Source: Gemmatimonadaceae bacterium (lineage in GTDB: Bacteria; Gemmatimonadota; Gemmatimonadetes; Gemmatimonadales; Gemmatimonadaceae). From it: a stretch of DNA of 7,374 nucleotides. Where the stretch lies: contig JACCRL010000255.1 of NCBI GenBank assembly GCA_013813605.1, positions 1-7,374 of the forward strand. Reading direction: 5' to 3'. The notes beneath the pieces are model-generated. The model had not been told where the DNA came from. It saw only the letters and a program-made list of their open reading frames with translations, and did not search any database. Positions 1 to 5,785 of this stretch are shown here, piece by piece (within the stretch, counting starts at the first letter, position 1; the number at the start of each line of letters is the position of its first letter). Both the position numbers and the translations under genes were made by a program.

Positions 1-1370
1 TTCGCGCCAGTCGCGCCGTCTATCACGCGGTGGTCGCAGCTCATCGTCACGCGCATTCTCTTTCGCACAGTAACGGCACCGTCGATCACGACCGCTTTCT
101 CCTCGACGCCGCCGACCGCGAGAATGCCTGCCTCCGGCGGATTGATGATCGCCGTGAACTGGTCAATGCCGAACATGCCCAGGTTCGAGACGGAGAACGT
201 GGAGCCCGTGTACTCCTCGGGAGTGAGTTTTCGTTCGCGTGCGCGGCCGGCGAGGTCGCGCGCCATCGCCGAGATCTCCCAGAGCTGCATGCGGTCGGCG
301 TCGAACAGCACCGGCGTGATGAGCCCTTCCTCGACCGCGACCGCCATCGCGACGTGAATCCGGTTGAACTGCCGGATCTTGTCGCCGAGCCAGTGCGCGT
401 TCACCGCGGGGTGTTCCGCGAGAGCCAGAGCGGTCGCCTTGATGATGATGTCGTTGAACGATGCCTTGTACTCGTCCCCCATCTCGGCGAGTTGCTCACG
501 CATTTCCGCCGCCCGCGTCACGTCGAGCTCGGCGGTGAGGAAGAAAGTGGGTATGGGTCCGTTAGACTCGGCGAGCCGCTTGGCGATCGTCTTCCTGATC
601 TGGGTCAGTGGCACATCACGGAAATCGCCCTCGGCAGCAAGGCGCTCGGCCGCCGCCGATCTCGCCGCACTGCGCCCACCAGCGCCGGAGACGGCGCTCT
701 CGATGTCACGCTTGACAACCCTGCCGCCCGGCCCGGAGCCCTGAATTTTTCCGAGCTCGATGCCGCGCTCCGACGCGAGCCTGCGCGCTAATGGCGACGA
801 CCGCTGCCGTCCGCCTGACTGGGTGCCGGCGGCCGGACGCGCGCCGTTCCCCTGCTGTGGTGGCCGGGCTGGTGGACGAGGCGGTGCGGCGGCTGGTCGG
901 GGCGGAGCAGCTTGTGCGGTCGCCTGCGCCTTTTCCTGAGGAGGCGTCGAAGCCTCGCCCTGCGCCTGAGCAGGAGCATCGGGAACCGCGGTCGCGCCGG
1001 CCGTATCCTTCGTTTCCGCTACCGCTTCGTTTGCGGGAACTGTGCTTCCACCGGCAGCAGAAGCCGGGGCTGCCGGCGCAGCCGGGGCGGGGGCGGCGTC
1101 ACCGCCACCAACCAGCGCATCGATGTTCTCGTCCGCGGTGGCGATTACGCCCAGGAGTGTCCCAACGGGCGAGGAATCACCCTCGTTCGCCAGCCTCTTC
1201 CGCAGCACTCCGTCCGCGCGCGCAACGAGCTCCATCACCGCCTTGTCCGTCTCGACCTCGGCGAGGATATCGCCCGTCTTCACGGCGTCGCCTTCGTTCT
1301 TCACCCACTTGACGAGACGGCCCTCCTCCATCGTCGGGGAAAGCGCCTCCATCACCACTTTCGTTGCCAT
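1..1370 (-). CDS. pdhC: Dihydrolipoamide acetyltransferase, E2 of pyruvate dehydrogenase (3' end cut by the window)
   Basis: This is the E2 core of the pyruvate dehydrogenase complex. It takes the acetyl group from E1 onto a swinging lipoyl arm and passes it to CoA in the cytoplasm. The frame is open from the ATG at 1370 to the window edge, giving 456 residues with no frameshift. Residues 1-80 are one lipoyl domain with the lipoylation site ETDKA (Lys43). Residues about 85-190 are an Ala/Pro/Gln-rich flexible linker, very proline-rich at 156-171. Residues 191-225 are the peripheral-subunit-binding domain (SPLARRLA, then GSGPGGRVVKRDI). The catalytic domain starts near 250 and reaches the active-site motif DHRVIDG (His447, Asp451). 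About 25 C-terminal residues are missing. The ATG lies 4 nt after the pdhB stop with no clear ribosome site, suggesting coupling. The E1 genes just upstream favour pyruvate as substrate; a branched-chain or other 2-oxoacid E2 is possible but less likely. Confidence 0.95.
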   Translation of the reverse strand, partial: MATKVVMEALSPTMEEGRLVKWVKNEGDAVKTGDILAEVETDKAVMELVARADGVLRKRLANEGDSSPVGTLLGVIATADENIDALVGGGDAAPAPAAPAAPASAAGGSTVPANEAVAETKDTAGATAVPDAPAQAQGEASTPPQEKAQATAQAAPPRPAAAPPRPPARPPQQGNGARPAAGTQSGGRQRSSPLARRLASERGIELGKIQGSGPGGRVVKRDIESAVSGAGGRSAARSAAAERLAAEGDFRDVPLTQIRKTIAKRLAESNGPIPTFFLTAELDVTRAAEMREQLAEMGDEYKASFNDIIIKATALALAEHPAVNAHWLGDKIRQFNRIHVAMAVAVEEGLITPVLFDADRMQLWEISAMARDLAGRARERKLTPEEYTGSTFSVSNLGMFGIDQFTAIINPPEAGILAVGGVEEKAVVIDGAVTVRKRMRVTMSCDHRVIDGATGA

Positions 1371-1374
1371 AGGC

Positions 1375-2355
1375 CTAGTCGAGGTACAGGACTTTCTTAA
1401 CCGCCGCGAGAGTCTTGGCGGCGTCCGGCTTTGCCAGCCGTTCGAGATTCTTGGCATAGGGCATCGGCACATCTTCCTGATGCACGCGGATTACCGGAGC
1501 GTCGAGGTCGTCGAAGCACTCGCGCTGGATGAAATCCACTACCTGCGCTCCGACGCCGCACAGCTCCCACCCTTCTTCGACGACGACGGCGCGATTGGTT
1601 TTCTGAACGGAAGCGGCGATCGCTTCAACGTCCATCGGCCGGATTGTGCGCAGGTCGACGACGTCGAGCGTGATACCTTCCTTGGCGAGCTCATCGGCCA
1701 CCTTCATCGCGACGAGCACCATCTTGCCGTGCGTGATGATCGAGCAGTCGGATCCCTCCCGCTTCACCTCGGCGACGCCGATTGGAACGATGTGTTCCCC
1801 ATCCGGCACCTCGCCCTTCGTGTTGTAGAGCATTTCGCCCTCGAGGAACACCACCGGGTTGTCATCGCGAATCGCCGACTTGAGTAGCCCCTTCGCATCG
1901 GCGGGTGTGCCGGGCGTGAGAACCTTGAGGCCGGGAATGTGCGCGAGCCAGCTCTCCCACGCCTGCGAGTGTTGCGCCGAGAGCTGGAGCGCGGCGCCGT
2001 TCGGTCCGCGGAAGACCATCGGCATCTTGTACTGGCCGCCCGACATGTAGAGCATCTTGGCGGCGGCGTTCACGACCTGGTCGATGGCGAGCAGAGCGAA
2101 GTTCCACGTCATGAACTCGACGATGGGCCGGAGACCTACCATCGCCGCGCCGACGCCGATGCCGGCGAAGCCGAGCTCGGTGATCGGAGTGTCGACGATG
2201 CGCATCGGTCCGAACTCGTCCAGCAGTCCCTTGGAGACTTTGTACGCGCCGTTGTACTGCGCTACCTCTTCTCCCATGAGGAAAACGCGGTCATCGCGTT
2301 GCAGTTCTTCCCGGAGCGCCTGCGTCAGCGCGTCGCGATACGTGACGACTGCCAT
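1375..2355 (-). CDS. pdhB: Pyruvate dehydrogenase E1 component, beta subunit
   Basis: This is the beta half of the alpha2beta2 E1 enzyme, which decarboxylates pyruvate on thiamine diphosphate and reductively acetylates the E2 lipoyl group. The 326 residues match the usual length of about 325. The N-terminal pyrimidine-binding domain shows MGEEVAQYNGAYKVSKGL (27-44) and DTPITELGFAG, where Glu60 is the conserved glutamate that activates the cofactor's aminopyrimidine ring. A central FRGPNGAA stretch and the C-terminal transketolase domain (VVDLRTIRPMD, VVVEEGW) are intact. The C-terminal HQEDVPMPYAKNLE segment is typical of PdhB and contacts the E2 binding domain. The ATG shares its A with the pdhA stop (TGATG), a one-base overlap, and no good Shine-Dalgarno precedes it. 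The tight junction should keep the two subunits in equal amounts. A branched-chain 2-oxoacid dehydrogenase is the alternative, less likely given the sequence of the alpha subunit. Confidence 0.96.
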   Translation of the reverse strand: MAVVTYRDALTQALREELQRDDRVFLMGEEVAQYNGAYKVSKGLLDEFGPMRIVDTPITELGFAGIGVGAAMVGLRPIVEFMTWNFALLAIDQVVNAAAKMLYMSGGQYKMPMVFRGPNGAALQLSAQHSQAWESWLAHIPGLKVLTPGTPADAKGLLKSAIRDDNPVVFLEGEMLYNTKGEVPDGEHIVPIGVAEVKREGSDCSIITHGKMVLVAMKVADELAKEGITLDVVDLRTIRPMDVEAIAASVQKTNRAVVVEEGWELCGVGAQVVDFIQRECFDDLDAPVIRVHQEDVPMPYAKNLERLAKPDAAKTLAAVKKVLYLD

Positions 2356-3464
2356 CAGGAAGTTGTGTCGACGAGAATGTCCGTGTAGAGCTCTTCAGCG
2401 GCGGGCTCGGGGCTCGCATCGGCGAAGTCCCATGCATCCTGGGCGACCGCCTTAGCGTCGTCGTCGATCTTGTGCAGCTCGCCTTCGGTGAGCTCGCCCG
2501 CCTCGTGGATGAGGTTATGGAGAAGGAGAATCGGGTCGCGCTTCATGTTCTCCTCGAGTTCGTCCTTGGTGCGGTACGTTCCGTTCACGGCGTCGGACAT
2601 CGAGTGACCCATGAAACGGTAGGTGCGCATCTCGATCAGCGTCGGGCGCTTCTCCTTCCGCGCCCGCTCGGTCGCGCGCGCCATGCATTCGCGGACAGCG
2701 AACACGTCCTGGCCATCCACGGACTCGCCGATCATGCGGTAGCCCTTGGCGCGGACGACAACGTCTTCGTTGGCGGTCGAGCGCGAGATCGAGGTTCCCA
2801 TTCCGTAGCGGTTGTTCTCGATGATGAAGATCGCCGGGAGGTCCCACAGCGAGGCCATGTTGAGCGTCTCGTGGAATGCGCCGATGTTCACTGCCGCCTC
2901 GCCGAAGAAGCAGACGCAGACCTGGTTGCGGCGGCGGTACTTGATCGCGAAGGCAACGCCCGCCGCGATAGGAATGTGACCGCCCACGATGCCATGCCCG
3001 CCAAGAAAATTGGTCGCCTTGTCGAAGAGGTGCATCGAGCCGCCCTTGCCGCCCGAACATCCATCAGACTTTCCGAACAGCTCGGCCATGATTGCGCGCG
3101 GGCTCACGCCCCGGGCGAGCGCCTGACCGTGATCGCGATATGCCGTGATGACGTAATCATCGGGGCGAAGCATCGACATCACGCCCGTCGAGATCGCCTC
3201 CTGTCCGATGTACAGGTGACAGAACCCGCCGATCTTACCCAGTGCGTACGCTTCCGCGCAACGCTCCTCGAAGCGGCGCTGCACCAGCATCGAGCGCAGC
3301 AGCTCCTTGCGGAGCTCCGCATCGGTCCCCGTGGTGTCGCGCATCGGCGCCTGTGTTTCGGTGTCGTCCGCGTTCGCCGCGGGATTCTCGCCGTTGGCCG
3401 CGCCGTCTTTCTCCGGCTCGTTCTTGCTTTTGCGCTCGGGCGCGCGCTTCGCCCCGGTGCTCAA
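2355..3464 (-). CDS. pdhA: Pyruvate dehydrogenase E1 component, alpha subunit
   Basis: This is the alpha half of E1, binding the diphosphate and Mg2+ of thiamine diphosphate at the interface with PdhB. Landmarks are RRFEERCAEAYALGKIGGF (63-81), the GQEA turn (87-90), TAYRDHG (107-113), GGKGGSMH (138-145) and the phosphate-binding motif, which ends correctly in ENN (216-218) but begins GEAAVN (188-193) where the family usually has GDGAxN. The active-site loop YRFMGHSMSD is present, with the conserved His and Ser. The full frame gives 369 residues from a TTG at 3464 that overlaps the lipA stop by four bases. Residues 1-40 are a charged, low-complexity extension rich in Lys, Glu, Asn and Ala. 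The first ATG is codon 41 (3344), which would give 329 residues, close to the usual length. Neither start has a strong ribosome site, so the true N-terminus is open. Confidence 0.95.
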   Translation of the reverse strand: MSTGAKRAPERKSKNEPEKDGAANGENPAANADDTETQAPMRDTTGTDAELRKELLRSMLVQRRFEERCAEAYALGKIGGFCHLYIGQEAISTGVMSMLRPDDYVITAYRDHGQALARGVSPRAIMAELFGKSDGCSGGKGGSMHLFDKATNFLGGHGIVGGHIPIAAGVAFAIKYRRRNQVCVCFFGEAAVNIGAFHETLNMASLWDLPAIFIIENNRYGMGTSISRSTANEDVVVRAKGYRMIGESVDGQDVFAVRECMARATERARKEKRPTLIEMRTYRFMGHSMSDAVNGTYRTKDELEENMKRDPILLLHNLIHEAGELTEGELHKIDDDAKAVAQDAWDFADASPEPAAEELYTDILVDTTS

Positions 3465-4408
3465 ACGCCCGCCGCCTGCACCTGTTCCCAGGCGTGATAG
3501 CTGGAGCGGACGAGCGGTCCGGATTCGACGTGGCGGAAGCCGAGCGACATGCCGATCTCGTAAAGGCGGCGAAATTCCGCCGGCGTGTAGTAGCGGTCGA
3601 GGGCGATATGAGAGTCTGACGGGCGGAGATACTGCCCGAGCGTGAGAATGTCCACGTCGACGGTGCGCAGGTCGCGCATGACGGTGATTACCTCCTCGAT
3701 CGTCTCGCCCATGCCGAGAATCATGCCGGTCTTGGTCGGAACGTCGGGCGCAATGCTCTTGGCGTAGCGGAAGATCTCCAGCACGCGCGGATAGCGGCCG
3801 CCCGGCCTCGCTTTCTTGTACAGGCGCGGGACAGTCTCGGTGTTGTGATTATAAATCTCGGGACGGGCCTCGAGGACGGCGCGAATGCTCGCCTCGCGGC
3901 CCTGAAAATCGGGTACCAGCACCTCGACAGAACAGCCGGGATTACGCGCATGGATCTGCCTGATTGTCTCGGCGAAAATCCAGGCCCCGAAATCGGGGAG
4001 ATCGTCGCGGTCAACGGACGTGATTACGGCGTGCTGAAGATTCATCTCCGCGATCGCCTGTGCGACGCGATCCGGCTCGGCGATATCGTATTTGGGCGGG
4101 CGCCCGTGCGCGACGGCGCAGTAGGCGCAGTTTCTGGTGCAGACATCGCCAAGGATCATGAACGTCGCGGTACCATGCTCCCAGCATTCGCCAACGTTGG
4201 GGCAGTGGGCCTCTTCGCAAACGGAATGGAGGTCCATGTCGCGCATCAGCTGCTTGAGGCGGATGTAATTCGGTCCTCCAGGCGCTCGTACCTTGAGCCA
4301 GGACGGCTTCCGCTCGGGAAGCGGTTCGGCGCGGTGGCGCCCCATGATCTGATAGAGGGTTTCGGGCATCGTAAGCTGCCAAGGGCCGGAACCCGTCAGC
4401 TTTCCCAA
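3461..4408 (-). CDS. lipA: Lipoyl synthase (radical SAM)
   Basis: LipA inserts two sulfur atoms at C6 and C8 of protein-bound octanoyl groups, making the lipoyl cofactor of E2 proteins. Both iron-sulfur sites are complete. The auxiliary cluster uses C64, C69 and C75 (CEEAHCPNVGEC), with the serine ligand in the C-terminal RSSYHA motif (S302/S303). The radical SAM cluster is CTRNCAYC (C90, C94, C97). TSVDRDDLPD, VPDFQG, NHNTETV and GMILGMGET are also present. One local variation is DFGAW at 139-143, where many LipA proteins have DGGA. The longest frame (315 residues) begins at a TTG 6 nt after the thiO stop. An ATG at 4369 gives 302 residues, starting MPETLYQ about 20 residues before the family-typical KPSWLKV, and may be the real start. 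The stop overlaps the pdhA start. Its place before the E1/E2 genes suggests that cofactor maturation is co-expressed with its target. Confidence 0.96.
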   Translation of the reverse strand: MGKLTGSGPWQLTMPETLYQIMGRHRAEPLPERKPSWLKVRAPGGPNYIRLKQLMRDMDLHSVCEEAHCPNVGECWEHGTATFMILGDVCTRNCAYCAVAHGRPPKYDIAEPDRVAQAIAEMNLQHAVITSVDRDDLPDFGAWIFAETIRQIHARNPGCSVEVLVPDFQGREASIRAVLEARPEIYNHNTETVPRLYKKARPGGRYPRVLEIFRYAKSIAPDVPTKTGMILGMGETIEEVITVMRDLRTVDVDILTLGQYLRPSDSHIALDRYYTPAEFRRLYEIGMSLGFRHVESGPLVRSSYHAWEQVQAAGV

Positions 4409-4414
4409 TCTAAT

Positions 4415-5485
4415 TCAAAAACGCGCCGGGCGAAATTGCGACAGATCGTAGCTAAGTGGCGATCCTGTCACGAGATCGGCCACCACGTCGCCGGTTAGCG
4501 GGGCCATCAGGACGCCATTTCGGGAGTGGCCGCATGCGTAGATCAGCGCGGCGTTCGCGGGATCGGGACCGAGCAGGGGCAACATGTCAGGGGTGACAGG
4601 GCGGAGCCCGGCCCAGGCCTTCACCGGAGCCGCATCGAAAAGTGGCGGACATATTTCTTCCGCGGCTGACCTTACCCTGGCGATGCCCTCACTGGTAGTG
4701 GAGGCGTCGAACCCCGCGTTCTCCATCGTGCTTCCGCCGATCGTTACGTCTCCGCGCGGAACGACGTAGCCACGCGGCCCGTAAACGACGTGACGGAGCG
4801 GCTGTGCGGGGTAGGACACGAGCTGGCCGCGGGCCGGCGAGACCGCAGCGGCCAGGCCCGATCCCCCGACGGCAGAGCTCCAGCAGCCTGCCGCGAGGAC
4901 CGCGTGCCCCGCATCGATTCGCGCCCCGGCAGCGGTGCTGACAACGACGCCCGGGCCCGGCCTCGGCGCCACTGAGGCGGCACTTTCGTAAAGACGCGTG
5001 ATCAGTGGATCAGAGTCGGCAAGGGCTTCAAGGCCCCGCAACAGGACGACGTTGTCGACCGCCCCATCGTCCGGACTCCAGGCGGCGCCAAGCGCGTTAT
5101 GGAGGGCGGGTTCGAGCTGCTGGAGCTCGCCGGAGTCGAGCCACTTCGTCGTGGGGAGGGCGCCCTTCTGAAGTCCACGGACACCACGCTCACTCAGCGC
5201 GACCTGCAGGATACCCAGCCGGTTGAGCGGTACACGGATGCCGGTTCGCTCCTCCACCGTGGCGAGGAACGCCGGATACCGGTCCCGTGCGGCGACGGCA
5301 AAGTCGTGCGCAGGACCTGTCGCACGCTCTACCGAAGGCGCAAGCATTCCCGCCGCGGCCGGGGACGCTTCGCCGGGTCGGCTGCTTGCGAGGATCGTGA
5401 CACGCAGGCCGCGGCTCGCCATCGCGGCTGCCGCGCAAAGCCCGATCAGTCCGCCGCCGATCACGACGGCGTCCGGATTTGTCAT
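4415..5485 (-). CDS. thiO: FAD-dependent glycine oxidase, ThiO-type (DAO family)
   Basis: This is probably a glycine oxidase, which oxidises glycine to iminoglycine with FAD and O2; that imine is used by ThiG to build the thiazole of thiamine. The 356 residues are close to the roughly 370 of characterised glycine oxidases. An N-terminal Rossmann motif GGGLIG (10-15) and AAAGMLAP (43-50) fit FAD binding in the D-amino-acid oxidase fold. GLRPVTPDMLPLLG (293-306) and GHSRNGVLMAP (319-329) near the C-terminus are characteristic of ThiO; arginines there (R295, R322) are candidates for the substrate carboxylate. It starts at an ATG with no evident Shine-Dalgarno and is the first gene of the thiO-lipA-pdhABC run, ending 6 nt before the earliest lipA start. 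No other thiamine gene is in view, so the thiamine role is inferred from family. A related D-amino-acid or sarcosine-type oxidase is the alternative. Confidence 0.85.
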   Translation of the reverse strand: MTNPDAVVIGGGLIGLCAAAAMASRGLRVTILASSRPGEASPAAAGMLAPSVERATGPAHDFAVAARDRYPAFLATVEERTGIRVPLNRLGILQVALSERGVRGLQKGALPTTKWLDSGELQQLEPALHNALGAAWSPDDGAVDNVVLLRGLEALADSDPLITRLYESAASVAPRPGPGVVVSTAAGARIDAGHAVLAAGCWSSAVGGSGLAAAVSPARGQLVSYPAQPLRHVVYGPRGYVVPRGDVTIGGSTMENAGFDASTTSEGIARVRSAAEEICPPLFDAAPVKAWAGLRPVTPDMLPLLGPDPANAALIYACGHSRNGVLMAPLTGDVVADLVTGSPLSYDLSQFRPARF

Positions 5486-5551
5486 CGGCAGCGGTGAAAC
5501 CGGGCGCGCGTTTGCCGCGTATTGCCTTCAATCACCGCAATGGAGAAAACC
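5486..5551. promoter_or_regulatory. Divergent intergenic gap, presumed promoter region for the thiO-lipA-pdhABC operon and the small membrane protein
   Basis: This 66-bp gap is the only non-coding space upstream of the minus-strand operon and also of the plus-strand small gene, so promoters for both should lie in it or just inside the flanking genes. I could not pick out convincing -35/-10 pairs or an operator palindrome on either strand. The call rests on position only. Confidence 0.35.
5542..5545 (+). promoter_or_regulatory. Ribosome binding site that sets the start of the small membrane protein
   Basis: GGAG sits 6 nt upstream of the ATG at 5552, the best Shine-Dalgarno match in the window. 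It favours 5552 over the in-frame ATG at 5540 and the TTG at 5522, because the GGAG lies inside those longer versions. Confidence 0.65.
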
Positions 5552-5785
5552 ATGCTTCGCGCCATTTTCATGATCGGCCTCTTCGCCATGCTGGGCCTGT
5601 TCGCAGTGGGCATGGTGTTCAAGCTCTTCGGCGGCATCATCGGCCTGACTTTCTGGCTTGTCGCGGTCGCGCTCAAGGTCTGCATCATCGGTGGAGTGCT
5701 ATACCTCGGCGTCAGGATCGTCAGCCCGCCGACCGCAGCCCGGCTTCGCGATCGCTGGTCGGGCTCGCGAATCCAGCAGTACTAG
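5552..5785 (+). CDS. Small hydrophobic membrane protein, unknown function (77 aa)
   Basis: I do not recognise this protein. From the ATG at 5552 it has 77 residues. Residues about 4-24 (IFMIGLFAMLGLFAVGM region) and 29-55 (IIGLTFWLVAVALK and CIIGGVLYLG) are strongly hydrophobic and glycine-rich, fitting two membrane helices with a short turn around VFKLFGG. The last 20 or so residues are polar and basic (ARLRDRWSGSR), likely cytoplasmic by the positive-inside rule, which would place both ends inside. There is no cleavable signal peptide or catalytic motif. It is the only plus-strand gene here, divergent from thiO and convergent with the deoxyhypusine-synthase-like gene, whose stop codon shares the CTAG at 5782-5785. 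A good Shine-Dalgarno and a membrane-like composition support real coding despite the short length. The function is unknown. Confidence 0.7.
   Translation: MLRAIFMIGLFAMLGLFAVGMVFKLFGGIIGLTFWLVAVALKVCIIGGVLYLGVRIVSPPTAARLRDRWSGSRIQQY

Noticed and set aside
1..1370. Possible broken or frameshifted E2 gene
   Set aside because: Manual translation from 1370 to the edge gives 456 residues without a stop or shift. The gene is only cut by the window end.
30..1887. Several plus-strand open frames opposite the E2 gene and pdhB
   Set aside because: Low-complexity Arg/Ser/Pro-rich translations mirror the minus-strand genes. The minus strand reads continuously as E2 and PdhB with all catalytic motifs.
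2472..3497. Long plus-strand open frame (341 codons) opposite pdhA
   Set aside because: It is a shadow of the GC-rich pdhA gene, with His/Arg/Ala-rich composition and no recognisable motif. The opposite strand has unmistakable E1 alpha motifs.
5522..5551. Earlier starts (TTG 5522, ATG 5540) for the small membrane protein
   Set aside because: The GGAG ribosome site at 5542-5545 is correctly spaced only for the ATG at 5552.
5486..5551. Specific sigma70 promoter boxes in the divergent gap
   Set aside because: No pair of -35 and -10 elements with proper spacing was convincing on either strand, so only the region is annotated.
3845..5573. Plus-strand open frames opposite lipA and thiO
   Set aside because: They mirror the minus-strand genes, have no motifs and begin at arbitrary starts. 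The minus-strand proteins carry complete cofactor-binding motifs.
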